54,514 bases of DNA from Variovorax sp. WDL1 (GTDB lineage: Bacteria; Pseudomonadota; Gammaproteobacteria; Burkholderiales; Burkholderiaceae_C). The stretch is taken from positions 1 to 54,514 of the forward strand of contig NZ_LMTS01000096.1 in NCBI RefSeq assembly GCF_001541225.1, written 5' to 3'. The translations under genes were made by a program, and so were the position numbers. The notes beneath the pieces are model-generated. The model made no database searches, was not told the DNA's origin, and saw nothing but the letters and a program-made list of their open reading frames with translations. Of this stretch, positions 9,868-18,407 are shown one piece after another (position 1 is the first letter of the stretch; the number at the start of each line of letters is the position of its first letter).

Positions 9868-9934
9868 GCCGCGCGGCCGCTCCCGAGGCGCAGAGCACCA
9901 TAGCCGAAGGCGAAGGTGCTCCGGTGAGCCGCGC
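9865..9934. repeat. 70-bp interspersed repeat, copy 1, beginning at a stop codon
   Basis: This block aligns without gaps to 25997-26066, with 58 of 70 positions identical. Both copies begin with the TGA stop of the preceding gene and end with TGAGCCGCGC, so each is bounded by near-identical 10-bp direct repeats. Copy 1 contains a hairpin with GAGCACC/GGTGCTC arms around an inner GCCGAAGGC mini-stem. It fills most of the gap before the OmpA-like gene. Confidence 0.85.
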
Positions 9935-9970
9935 CCGGCCGCAGCGGGAGCCCGGGGCCGAGGAGTCCAC

Positions 9971-11833
9971 GTGACAGCGCGCCTGCCGCTGGCCGCGACC
10001 AGCGCGCCCGGCGGTGCTTTCGAAGAAAGTCCGAACCAGCGGCTGGCCGGGTTGTTGCTCGAATTGGCGCGCTGCGTCGACCCAACGGTGGTCGCGACGC
10101 TGCCGCCTCGCCCCGCAGTCGATCCGCGGCTGGAGGCGCTGCGCGACGTGCTGCTCGAACGCGAGCAGGCGGCGCTGGCGAGGCTGCAACGCAAGTTCGA
10201 CGACCCGCAAGAGTTCGCCGATGCGGTGGGCGCCGTGCTGCCCGCAGCCTTCGAGCTGGCGGCGCAGGACGCGCGACTCGGCCAAGTGCTCGCCCCCACC
10301 GTCGAGCGCGCCACCCAGGCCTCGATCCGGAAGAATCCGGACACCATGGTCGATATCCTGTACCCGGTCATGGGGCCGGCGATCCGCAAGGCCATCGCCG
10401 AGACCCTGGAAGGCAAGCTGCAGTCGCTCAACCAGGCGCTCAAGCACAGCCTCTCGTGGCGCGGCCTCAAGTGGCGGCTCGAAGCCTGGCGCAGCGGCAG
10501 CGCCTTTGCCGACGTGGTGCTCAGGCACACCGCCGTGTTCCGCGTCGAGCACCTGTTCCTGGTCCATCGCAAGACCGGGCTGCTGCTGGCGCACGAGGCG
10601 GCGGAGGACGCGACCTCGCGCGACCCGCAGCTCGTGTCGGCCATGCTCTCCGCGATCCAGGACTTCGTGCGCGACTCCTTCGACGAGTCCGCCGAGGGCG
10701 GCACCAAGGGCCGCAGCATCGACAGCCTGCGCCTGGGCGACCTGCTGCTGTGGTGCGAGGAAGGACCCTCGGCCTTCCTCGCCGCGGTGATCCACGGCAA
10801 CCCGCCGCCGGCGTTGCGCGAATGCCTCGGGGAGACGCTGGCCGCCATCCACGACGAATGGCGCACGCAGCTCGATGAATTCGAAGGCGATACCACCCCC
10901 TTCGAAGAGGGCGCACAGCAGCGGCTGCGGCCGACGCTCTGGTCCCAGTCGGCAGAGTCGAAGAGAAGGCTGTCGCCGCTGCTCTGGGTCATCCCCCTGG
11001 CGCTGCTGCTGGCACTGGCCTATTGGATCGGGCAGCGGGTGATCGAGAGCCAGCGCGTCGACGACTACGTCGCGGCACTGCGCGACCAACCCGGCATCGT
11101 CGTGATGGGCGCCGATCGCCATGACGGCAAATGGTGGGTGTCCGGGCTGCGCGACCCGCTGGCGGCGCGGCCGGAAGCCCTGCTGGACCCGGCGAAGCTG
11201 GACCCGGCGCTCATCGTCGGACGCTGGGAACCCTACCAGGCGTTGCATCCGGCCATCATGCTGAAGCGCCTGCAGGCGACCCTGAACCCGCCCCCCACCG
11301 TCAGCCTGTCGCAGGACGCGGACGGCATCCGCGCAGACGGCAGCGCCCCGCAGCACTGGATGGACAAGGCGCGGGCTTTCGTGCAGAGCCTGCCCGCGGG
11401 CGCTCCGCCGGTGGACCTGAGCGCCCTCAAGGACGTGCAGGACCCGAACTACATCCGCCTGCGCGACGCCATCCAGGCCCACGTCATCCCGTTCGAGAAC
11501 AACGCCCCGCGGCCCACCGCCGAGCAGGGCATCGAGCTCGACACCGTGGCGGCCGAACTGCGCGAGCTGGTGCGCGTGGCCCGCGGGCTCGGCTTCTCGG
11601 TGCGCGTGACGATCGTCGGCCACGCCGATGCCACCGGCAAGGACACGGCGAACCTGGCGCTCAGCCTCGGGCGCGCCGAGGTCGTGCGCTCCATGCTGCG
11701 GGCGCGCGGCATCGACCCCAACTTGCTTTCCGTTCGTGGCGCCGGCCCGCTGGAGCCGCTGCGGCCCGGCGCCAGCGCCGACGAGTTGTCGATGAACCGG
11801 CGCGTGTCCTTCGTGGTCGGGACGAGCGACTAG
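9971..11833 (+). CDS. Inner-membrane protein with large cytoplasmic N-domain and periplasmic OmpA-like domain
   Basis: The GTG at 9971, preceded by GAGGAG, is taken as start and gives 620 aa. Residues 1 to about 335 are soluble and lack a signal peptide. A single membrane segment, LLWVIPLALLLALAYWIG, lies at about 337-354. The C-terminal part is periplasmic by this topology and ends in an OmpA/MotB-type peptidoglycan-binding domain (about 495-618). That domain has the motif NLALSLGRAEVVRSMLRARG and the closing MNRRVSFVV. The N-domain is unrecognised apart from a conserved-looking IDSLRLGDLLLWCEEGP. The next gene, 11 bp downstream, encodes a Ras-like GTPase, so the cytoplasmic domain is a plausible GTPase partner linking it to the cell wall. 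Confidence 0.88.
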   Translation: MTARLPLAATSAPGGAFEESPNQRLAGLLLELARCVDPTVVATLPPRPAVDPRLEALRDVLLEREQAALARLQRKFDDPQEFADAVGAVLPAAFELAAQDARLGQVLAPTVERATQASIRKNPDTMVDILYPVMGPAIRKAIAETLEGKLQSLNQALKHSLSWRGLKWRLEAWRSGSAFADVVLRHTAVFRVEHLFLVHRKTGLLLAHEAAEDATSRDPQLVSAMLSAIQDFVRDSFDESAEGGTKGRSIDSLRLGDLLLWCEEGPSAFLAAVIHGNPPPALRECLGETLAAIHDEWRTQLDEFEGDTTPFEEGAQQRLRPTLWSQSAESKRRLSPLLWVIPLALLLALAYWIGQRVIESQRVDDYVAALRDQPGIVVMGADRHDGKWWVSGLRDPLAARPEALLDPAKLDPALIVGRWEPYQALHPAIMLKRLQATLNPPPTVSLSQDADGIRADGSAPQHWMDKARAFVQSLPAGAPPVDLSALKDVQDPNYIRLRDAIQAHVIPFENNAPRPTAEQGIELDTVAAELRELVRVARGLGFSVRVTIVGHADATGKDTANLALSLGRAEVVRSMLRARGIDPNLLSVRGAGPLEPLRPGASADELSMNRRVSFVVGTSD

Positions 11834-11844
11834 GACCTCTCCCC

Positions 11845-12339
11845 ATGCTTCAAAAAAAGATCTGCCTGCTCGGTGCATTCGGCGTCGGAAAGACCAGCCT
11901 GGTACGCCGCTATGTCGACACCATCTTCTCCGACGCCTACCTCACCACGGTCGGCGTGAAGATCGACAAGAAGGTGATGACCCTCGGCACCGAGCCCCTC
12001 GCGCTGATCCTCTGGGACATCGCCGGCGAGGACGACATGGCCGCGGTGCGGCTGAGCTACCTGCGCGGCGCGGCCGGCTATCTGCTGGTGGTGGACGGCA
12101 CGCGGCCCGAGACCCTCGAGACCGCGGCGTCGATCCAATCGCGCGTCAACGCGGAGGTCGGCCCAATTCCCTTCCTCGCGCTGCTCAACAAGGCGGACCT
12201 CGTGGAGGACTGGGCCCTTCCGCCGGAACGCATCGAAACACTGCAGGCTTCGGGGTGGACCTTCCGCCGCACCAGTGCCAAGACCGGCGACGGGGTCGAG
12301 GCGAGCTTCCAGGACCTGGCGGCGCTTCTGGCGCGGTAG
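11845..12339 (+). CDS. Ras-like small GTPase (prokaryotic Rup-type)
   Basis: The 164-aa product is a stand-alone G domain with all five motifs. G1 is G10-AFGVGKT-S18, the likely switch I threonines are TTVG at 34-37, G3 is D58-IAG, G4 is N115-KAD and G5 is S144-AK. The residue after DxxG, matching Ras Gln61, is Glu62, so intrinsic hydrolysis may be altered. There is no C-terminal lipidation cysteine and no signal peptide, so membrane recruitment would need a partner. It sits between the OmpA-like membrane gene and the PP2C phosphatase gene, 2 bp from the latter. Prokaryotic Ras-like GTPases of unknown function (Rup families) are known from genome surveys; assignment to that group is by resemblance. 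Confidence 0.92.
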   Translation: MLQKKICLLGAFGVGKTSLVRRYVDTIFSDAYLTTVGVKIDKKVMTLGTEPLALILWDIAGEDDMAAVRLSYLRGAAGYLLVVDGTRPETLETAASIQSRVNAEVGPIPFLALLNKADLVEDWALPPERIETLQASGWTFRRTSAKTGDGVEASFQDLAALLAR

Positions 12340-12341
12340 CC

Positions 12342-13556
12342 ATGCTGGACCTGCCGGAGCGGATTTCCGACTCGCTCATGGTGCTGGTCCATGGGCAGCG
12401 CGTGCTTGCGCACCTGGCCGTCGATGACGCGCAGAAGCTGGTGCATGCCGGCGGCGAGTTGGCGCACTACGGCCTGGCCGGCATCCAGCCCGGCGACTCC
12501 GCCTGCGACCAGATCCCTTTCCTCGAAGGCCTGCTGCCGCTCGCGCAGAACCCCTTCCTCCTTCGTTCCATGGAAATGCCAAGCGGACGAGTGGCCGACG
12601 TCCACTTCTTCGCCGATGACGCCACGGTCTGGATCGTCCTGCTCGACGTGACGACGGAGCACGAGGAGGCGCAGCGGGTCCAGCAGAAGGCCTACGACAT
12701 GACCTTGCTCAGCCAGCGCGAAGCCAGGCTGATCGAGCAGCTCGAGGCGGCCAACCGCGAACTCACGCGTGCCCATTGCGAGCTCGCCGCATCGCGCGAA
12801 GCCCTGCAGCGCGCCCACGACAGGTTGCAGCAGGAACTGCGCGAGGCCGAGCGCTACGTGCTCGCCATCCTGCCGGCACCGTTGTCGGAGCCGATCACGG
12901 TCGATTGGCGCTTCGTGCCCTCGACCGAGCTGGGCGGCGATTCCTTCGGCTACCACTGGATCGACGCCAATCACTTCGCGCTCTACCTGATCGACGTCTG
13001 CGGCCACGGCGTGGGCGCCGCCCTGCTCTCTGTGGCGGTCGCCGACACGCTGCGCTCCGAGGCCCTGCCGCGCACCAACTTCCGACGGCCCGCGGAGGTG
13101 CTCGCCGCGCTCAACCTGGCCTACCAGATGGAGCGCCACAACGAGCTGTTCTGCACCGTCTGGTACGGCGTCTATCACCGCGGCACCGGCCGGCTGCGCT
13201 ACGCCTCGGCCGGCCACCCGCCCGCGATGCTGGTGAGCGGCACGCGCGAGGCCCCTGGGGAGTGCCGGCCACTGAAGGCGAGCGGCCCCTGCGTCGGCCT
13301 CTCGCCGACCGCGCGCTACGGCGATGAACAGTGCATCCTGCGGTCGCCGGCGCGGCTGTTCGTATTCAGCGACGGGACCTACGAGATCACCCGGCCGGAC
13401 GGGTCCATGCTGGCGTTCTCCGACTTCACCGACGTGCTCGCACTGCCGGTGCGTGATGGACAGTCCGAGCTCGACAGGCTGCTGGCCTTCGCGCGGGAGA
13501 TGCACGGGCCTGGCGTGCTGGAGGACGACTTCACCGTCATCGAGATGGTGTTGTGA
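12342..13556 (+). CDS. SpoIIE/RsbU-type PP2C phosphatase with N-terminal sensor and coiled coil
   Basis: The 404-aa product has three parts. Residues about 1-115 look like a PAS-like sensor ending VWIVLLDVT. A coiled coil covers about 115-180. A SpoIIE-type PP2C domain follows (about 185-404), with the metal-site motifs GGDSFGY near 198, DVCGHGVGAAL near 217, YASAGHPP, FSDGTYE and EDDFTVIEM. It lacks a membrane segment. This family dephosphorylates STAS antagonists, which makes the first gene of the operon its expected substrate. Only 2 bp separate it from the GTPase gene, and direct control of the phosphatase by the GTPase is a reasonable inference, since phosphatase activation is the usual input point in partner switching. 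Confidence 0.93.
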   Translation: MLDLPERISDSLMVLVHGQRVLAHLAVDDAQKLVHAGGELAHYGLAGIQPGDSACDQIPFLEGLLPLAQNPFLLRSMEMPSGRVADVHFFADDATVWIVLLDVTTEHEEAQRVQQKAYDMTLLSQREARLIEQLEAANRELTRAHCELAASREALQRAHDRLQQELREAERYVLAILPAPLSEPITVDWRFVPSTELGGDSFGYHWIDANHFALYLIDVCGHGVGAALLSVAVADTLRSEALPRTNFRRPAEVLAALNLAYQMERHNELFCTVWYGVYHRGTGRLRYASAGHPPAMLVSGTREAPGECRPLKASGPCVGLSPTARYGDEQCILRSPARLFVFSDGTYEITRPDGSMLAFSDFTDVLALPVRDGQSELDRLLAFAREMHGPGVLEDDFTVIEMVL

Positions 13557-13594
13557 CCCGGTGCGAGCTGCCGGAGCATGCAGTGGCCGCCGCA

Positions 13595-13614
13595 TCCTAT
13601 CTTTTTCGATAGTT
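13595..13614. promoter_or_regulatory. lux-box-like 20-bp dyad upstream of the biosynthetic cassette
   Basis: The site TCCTATCTTTTTCGATAGTT has perfect CTATC/GATAG arms placed symmetrically about the centre of a 20-bp element, with CT at positions 3-4 and AG at 17-18 as in lux boxes. It lies 64 bp before the aminotransferase ATG, room for a class-II type promoter (possible -10 near 13631-13640). A cognate LuxR protein is encoded at the other end of the cassette. Function is inferred from geometry. Confidence 0.5.
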
Positions 13615-13677
13615 ACGACAGAACGCAAGAGATGATGAAATCCCGCTCCTCCTGGAGTTCCGGGGCAGGATTTCCAA

Positions 13678-15054
13678 ATGAAAAAGACAGAAGTACTGGC
13701 GACCACTGCCGAGCATGAAGAGGCGATCCAATTCATTGCACGGAAAGAGTCCGGCGCAAGAACATATGCGCGCACCTTCGACCGCATGATCGCCCGTGGC
13801 TCGTTGTCCCGGGTGTGGGATATCGAAGGCCGGGTGTACATCGATCTGCTCGCTTGCGCCGGCGCGCTGCCACTGGGCCACAACCATCCTGAAGTGATGG
13901 ACAAGGTGCACGCGTTCCTGGGTTCGGGGCACATTCAGCAGGGACTGGATATCGCCACGCCAGCGAAGCTGAACTTCATCGACCAGCTCTTCCAGACACT
14001 GCCCACCGCTTTCTCGGACGACGCGCGCATCCAGTTCTGCGGACCCACGGGGTCAGATGCCGTGGAGGCAGCGCTGAAGCTGTTCAGAATTGCGACCGGC
14101 AGGCAAAGCGTCATCGCATTTCACGGTGCCTATCACGGCATGACTTCCGGATCGTTGGGCCTGATGGGCAATCTGGGGCCCAAGGCGGCGTTGCAGGGCT
14201 GGACAGGCCAAGCGCATTTCTTTCCCTACCCATCCCACAGCCGTTGTCCCTTCGGTGTCGGCGGCACGGCAGGCGAAGACCTCACGCTTCAATATCTAGA
14301 CAACGTGTTACGCGACCCGGAGAGCGGAATCTCCAAACCCGCGCTACTCATCCTGGAGGCCGTTCAAGGCGAAGGTGGGTGCATTCCGGCTTCGCCGCGA
14401 TGGCTGAAAAAGCTGCGGGAGATCACAAGTCGACATGACATCCCGTTGGTCATCGATGAAGTCCAGACCGGCTTCGCCCGAACCGGCACCATGTTCGCGT
14501 ATGAAGCCGCTGGCATCGTCCCCGACGCCGTGGTCCTTTCCAAGGCCCTGGGTGGCGGCTTTCCGCTGGCTGCCCTGGTGTACCGGAAGCGCTACGACAA
14601 GTGGCTGCCAGGTGCGCACGCGGGGACCTTTCGCGGAAACCAGATCGGCCTGGTGGCGGGCGCAGCGACCATGCAGTTCCTGCGCGATCACGACATGCCG
14701 GCGCGAGCCGCGACGGTGGGAGCGTATCTGAAGGGCAAGCTGCAGGAGCTGGCCGCATCCGTTCCCTGCATCGGGGATGTGCGCGGTCGAGGTCTGATGC
14801 TCGGCGCGGAGGTCGTCTCGGCTGCGGGGGGCGCCAAGAACACACTGGACGGAACCCTGGCCCAGGCGATCAAGCGCGAGTGCTTCCTGCAAGGCGTGAT
14901 TGTCGAGACCGGGGGTCGTCACGGCGCAGTGATGCGCTTCCTGCCTGCACTGACGATCACCGAGCGCGAGATCGACGAGGCGATGCAACGCATTCGCGCT
15001 GCCATCGACCTTTGCCTCGAACGGCACGAATCCGCCTCGCTGGCGCTGGCCTGA
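13678..15054 (+). CDS. Class III aminotransferase, diaminobutyrate-2-oxoglutarate transaminase type
   Basis: The 458-aa product has the fold-type I class III layout. The phosphate loop is FCGPTGSDAVEAALKL, the cofactor aspartate motif is VIDEVQTGFARTG, the PLP lysine is K289 in LSKALGGGFPLA, and GAHAGTFRGNQ is typical of the Dat/EctB branch. By family knowledge it would convert aspartate semialdehyde to 2,4-diaminobutyrate using glutamate, though related substrates are possible. It opens a four-gene cassette with a hydroxylase, an exporter and an ATP-grasp ligase. It is not beside an ectoine or NRPS siderophore gene, so the amine probably feeds a small peptide-like product. An AGGA lies 9 nt before the ATG. 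Codon use looks less GC-biased than in the operon upstream. Confidence 0.9.
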   Translation: MKKTEVLATTAEHEEAIQFIARKESGARTYARTFDRMIARGSLSRVWDIEGRVYIDLLACAGALPLGHNHPEVMDKVHAFLGSGHIQQGLDIATPAKLNFIDQLFQTLPTAFSDDARIQFCGPTGSDAVEAALKLFRIATGRQSVIAFHGAYHGMTSGSLGLMGNLGPKAALQGWTGQAHFFPYPSHSRCPFGVGGTAGEDLTLQYLDNVLRDPESGISKPALLILEAVQGEGGCIPASPRWLKKLREITSRHDIPLVIDEVQTGFARTGTMFAYEAAGIVPDAVVLSKALGGGFPLAALVYRKRYDKWLPGAHAGTFRGNQIGLVAGAATMQFLRDHDMPARAATVGAYLKGKLQELAASVPCIGDVRGRGLMLGAEVVSAAGGAKNTLDGTLAQAIKRECFLQGVIVETGGRHGAVMRFLPALTITEREIDEAMQRIRAAIDLCLERHESASLALA

Positions 15055-15096
15055 GGCCGCGCTGCAGAGCAATCTCCGAGCCTGGGAGCAACCATC

Positions 15097-15801
15097 TTGA
15101 ACTTCAAGAAGCAAAACTACGCGCGCTTCAAAGTGCCACCGCTTTCCGAGCAAGCCATGCGTGAATTTGGCACCTTGGCATTCGACCCTCATGCGGGAGG
15201 CAAGCAGCGCTATCGGCGCTTCTCCCAGTTCAAGATTCGATTCGAGAGCGGTGAATGGCGTACCGAACTTCTGCCCCACCGCCCCTTCATCCAGTCGAAG
15301 ACCTATAACGGCGTCGTGGGTGGAGTCGAGCGCAAGTTCGAGCCAATCCGCTTCGATCCGACACCACAGGTCGCTGCAGGCGCGCTCGCGGCACGACTCG
15401 ATGTCAATCAGATCTACCAGATCAACGTGCACCAGGTTCGTGTCGTCACCGACCACAGCATCAAAGGCGTGACAGTTCCGGAAGGACCGCATCGCGACGG
15501 GCACGACTTTGTCATGAATGCGATCTTCGCGCGGCACAACATCATCGGGGGTGTGAGCCAGCTCATGCCCACGGGCGGAGGCCCCTGCTTCTTCGAGGAA
15601 ATCCTGGGCGAGAACGAAGCCATCATCATGGCCGACGACAAGATGTGGCACAACGCAACGCATATTCTGCCGGCGAGCGATGAGGGCGGGCATCGGGACA
15701 TCATGATCATTTCGTTCAATGCCTGGGAGCGTCGCCGCTATGGCGAGGAATTCGAGCGAAACCACGGCGCGATCCACATTGACGATCCAGTCCCTGCATG
15801 A
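15097..15801 (+). CDS. 2-oxoglutarate/Fe(II) dioxygenase, isoleucine-4-hydroxylase-like family
   Basis: The 234-aa product matches the family of free amino-acid hydroxylases related to Bacillus L-isoleucine dioxygenase and BsmA. The iron motif HxD is H132-R-D134 within PEGPHRDGHDFVMNAI, and the later MWHNATHI carries the probable distal histidine. HRDIMIISFNAWERR near the C-terminus would hold the 2-oxoglutarate-binding arginine. The chosen start is a TTG at 15097 with GGGAG upstream; the next ATG would remove the NYARFKVPPLS segment that looks like part of the fold. It probably hydroxylates a free amino acid, perhaps the transaminase product, which is an inference. Its stop overlaps the exporter start as ATGA. 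Confidence 0.85.
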   Translation: MNFKKQNYARFKVPPLSEQAMREFGTLAFDPHAGGKQRYRRFSQFKIRFESGEWRTELLPHRPFIQSKTYNGVVGGVERKFEPIRFDPTPQVAAGALAARLDVNQIYQINVHQVRVVTDHSIKGVTVPEGPHRDGHDFVMNAIFARHNIIGGVSQLMPTGGGPCFFEEILGENEAIIMADDKMWHNATHILPASDEGGHRDIMIISFNAWERRRYGEEFERNHGAIHIDDPVPA

Positions 15802-17036
15802 CCATGCCGCCGGAAGATCCGAAACCCGGCAGCGTCATCGGCAAGCGGTCGCTCACGGCCTTGCTGTGGATGATCAATCTGTCGTCCATCTCGGCCAGCG
15901 TGCTGGTCTACATCTTTCTTGCGCACCACGCATTGCGCGAACTCGACAGTCTGCTGGTTTCCGAGTTCGTGCTGTTTGCGCCCATGGTGGTTCCGGTGAT
16001 CCTGGCGTTCCAGTTGAGCAGCCTGGCTGCCCGACTCGAGGTGCGCATGCTGCTGCGACTCACCAACGCGCTGGGCGCGGCAGCATGCCTGGTACTCTTT
16101 CTGTTCTCCACCTTGAACACCTGGGTCATCCTGATCGGGGCCACCGTGGTCGGAGCACTGGACGCGATCCAGCGCGTGGCCCGCATCGTCGTCATCAAGC
16201 AGTATTTCTCGACTGACGAGCTCAAGTTCACTGTGCCTCTTACATTGACGGCACAGTTCATTGCGGGCGCAGTGGCGGGCGCCATCATGGCATTCTTCCC
16301 GAGCCAGATGACTGCAGGCGCCACGGCAACCGCCACCATATCTCTGTTCGCAGGTGCCGCACTCTGCACCTTCCTGCTGCCCCCCTCGGCAGGTGAAGCG
16401 CCCCACGGGCAAGCCGGCTCCTTCCGCCTGGCCAACGGCCTCCAGCTTTTGCGGGAGTTGCCCGCGCTGCGCCGAAGTCTGGTGAGTTTTGTCTTGCTGG
16501 GCTCCTTCTTCCAGGGCTTCTACAACATCTCCCGGGTGGCGTTGCCTGCTTACCATCTCGGCCTTTCGCAGCAATACGTGGGCCTTCTTCAAATCGTCGC
16601 CAGCCTGGCTGCAGTGGCGGGTGCGCTGTACTTCTACTTCATGAGCAGGCGAGGCGCGGCGTTCGACCTGCGCTACATCTACCCGGCTTGCGCGGCTGCA
16701 ATGTTCGCAGCCTGCATCGGACGAAGCTGGCCTGAAAGTTATCCGCTGTACTTCGCCTACTTCTTTCTGTTTGAGCTTGCGTTCTTTCGGCTGCAGGCGG
16801 ACATCATGGCGGCAGCACCGAAACACCAGATGCCGATGGTGGCCGCGCTCCAGTACGCACTGGTCTACGCCGGCATGATGCTGGCCATCTTCGTTGGCGC
16901 CTTCACTGTCAAATGGTTCGGGTTGGCGGCAACGGCGGCCCTCTTCGCGGCGGGCTTCGGTGCGGCCCAGTTCGTCCGGTGGCGGGCCGCCAGTCGCGTT
17001 TCTCTGTACGCCGCACCTCCTGAAAGAATCCGATGA
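15798..17036 (+). CDS. MFS exporter of the biosynthetic cassette
   Basis: The 412-aa product has about 12 hydrophobic segments and MFS-3/enterobactin-exporter-like character (TALLWMINLSSISASVLVYI at the start, then FLLGSFFQGFYNISR mid-protein written here in part). It overlaps the hydroxylase stop by ATGA and overlaps the ATP-grasp start by ATGA, so all three are translationally coupled. Its place between two biosynthetic enzymes argues that it exports their product and protects the producer. Its GC use resembles the flanking cassette genes. The start could be the second Met, two codons later. Confidence 0.87.
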   Translation: MTMPPEDPKPGSVIGKRSLTALLWMINLSSISASVLVYIFLAHHALRELDSLLVSEFVLFAPMVVPVILAFQLSSLAARLEVRMLLRLTNALGAAACLVLFLFSTLNTWVILIGATVVGALDAIQRVARIVVIKQYFSTDELKFTVPLTLTAQFIAGAVAGAIMAFFPSQMTAGATATATISLFAGAALCTFLLPPSAGEAPHGQAGSFRLANGLQLLRELPALRRSLVSFVLLGSFFQGFYNISRVALPAYHLGLSQQYVGLLQIVASLAAVAGALYFYFMSRRGAAFDLRYIYPACAAAMFAACIGRSWPESYPLYFAYFFLFELAFFRLQADIMAAAPKHQMPMVAALQYALVYAGMMLAIFVGAFTVKWFGLAATAALFAAGFGAAQFVRWRAASRVSLYAAPPERIR

Positions 17037-18400
17037 TCCAACGGCACGTCGTTTTCGTGGACAGCACGCTGGCCGGCCTGTTGGCGTTCAAGACTGCCAA
17101 GGATCTCGACTGCCGAGTCACTTTTGTCGAGCCGCAGGACACCTCGTTCCTGGCGATCTCGACCAAGGATCGGGATCGCATCACGCCTTATCTCGTCTAC
17201 GTAGATCGGCATGTGGTCTTGCCGACGGTCGCGGACGGCCGCCTGGTGGACGAGTTGAGGAAGATTGCCGAGGCACAGCCGATCGACGCACTGATCACGA
17301 CCTCGGAAGCCGCAATCCTGCCGGTAGCGCAGGCGGCGCAGACGCTGGGCCTCCCCGCGCCCGATGCAGAGGCGTTGCAGGACGCCATTTTCAAGGACCG
17401 GTGTCGCCGGAAGCTCGCCGAGGCGGGACTGCGCTCTCCGCGTCATCAGGTGTTGTCGGAGGCAGATTTGCTGGCCGACCGGGGACGCATCATCCGTCCG
17501 CCACTTGTCGTCAAGCCCACCCGGGGATTCGGGAAACAGTTCTCCGCGGTGTGCAAGACTGAAGCTGAATTTGTTGCTTTCGTCGCCACGCTGAACGCTG
17601 CCCGCAAGCAATCGGACCCGATGATCAACCTGATCGTCAACAACAACTACATCCTCGAAGAGTACGTCACAGGCTCCTTGCATTCGTCCGAGGTGATCGT
17701 GAAGGACGGGCAAGTGCGGTGCTATGCCACCACCACTCGCTACCGGTCACAGCACAATGATCTGCTTGAGATGGGCTACTCCATGCCCTCGGGGCTGGAG
17801 GGGCACAAGCTCGCGAGGCTCGAGCAGTATGTCCGCGATGTATTCAGATGCCTGGCCCTGGACTTCGGGCTATACCACGTCGAGACCCTGTATACGGACG
17901 AGGGTCCGTGCCTGGTGGAGATCAATGCCCGCATGATGGGTGGCGTCGGCCCGCAGGTGTATCAAGCGCTTTCGGACCGTGATGCGTTCGAACTATTACT
18001 CCGCCTCTACCTCGCCGAAGATGTTGCGGTCGACCAGGAGGCCATCCGCGGCGCGGCGACCGTGGTGCTGGTTGGCGCGAAGAATGAAGGCGTTGTGTCC
18101 GGGAACTTCATGCAGGAAGAACTCGATGCCCTCTTGCATCGCTACGGCATTTCGTTCTGCACACTCAGATTGACGCCCGGGATGCCGCTGCGACGCTTCG
18201 AAAGCAATCTTTCAGCGCTTGGGCATGTGATCGTGCATGGCGCCAATCCACATTCGTCAGCGCTGAAAGGTGATGAATTTCTGCGAGAGCTGGACGTCGT
18301 GCTCGGCGTGGAGTTGGCCAAGTACATCGAAGAGACATCGAAGCCTCTCGCGCAGCCCTCCGCGCATCTTGGTCACCGCTGTAGAAGCCCCGTGAGCTGA
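17033..18400 (+). CDS. ATP-grasp ligase, probable amino-acid/peptide ligase
   Basis: The 455-aa product has an N-terminal Rossmann-like preATP-grasp part (VVFVDSTLAGLLAFKTAKDL). A central ATP-grasp domain follows, with the nucleotide-binding VVKPTRGFGKQFS and ILEEYVTGSLHSSEVIV and the metal-site VEINARMMGG. A C-terminal lobe of about 130 aa completes it. Architecture and length match BacD-like L-amino-acid ligases and carboxylate-amine ligases, which join an acyl phosphate to an amine. With the transaminase and hydroxylase upstream it would make a small dipeptide or amide, which is an inference. It ends 7 bp from the convergent luxR stop, so the two transcripts may interfere. Confidence 0.88.
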   Translation: MIQRHVVFVDSTLAGLLAFKTAKDLDCRVTFVEPQDTSFLAISTKDRDRITPYLVYVDRHVVLPTVADGRLVDELRKIAEAQPIDALITTSEAAILPVAQAAQTLGLPAPDAEALQDAIFKDRCRRKLAEAGLRSPRHQVLSEADLLADRGRIIRPPLVVKPTRGFGKQFSAVCKTEAEFVAFVATLNAARKQSDPMINLIVNNNYILEEYVTGSLHSSEVIVKDGQVRCYATTTRYRSQHNDLLEMGYSMPSGLEGHKLARLEQYVRDVFRCLALDFGLYHVETLYTDEGPCLVEINARMMGGVGPQVYQALSDRDAFELLLRLYLAEDVAVDQEAIRGAATVVLVGAKNEGVVSGNFMQEELDALLHRYGISFCTLRLTPGMPLRRFESNLSALGHVIVHGANPHSSALKGDEFLRELDVVLGVELAKYIEETSKPLAQPSAHLGHRCRSPVS

Positions 18401-18407
18401 AGCCTTC

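Noticed and set aside
13597..13612. CTATC/GATAG stem considered as a rho-independent terminator of the PP2C gene
   Set aside because: The T-run is inside the loop and not after the stem, the stem is only 5 bp and AT-rich, and the 20-bp symmetry fits a lux box better.
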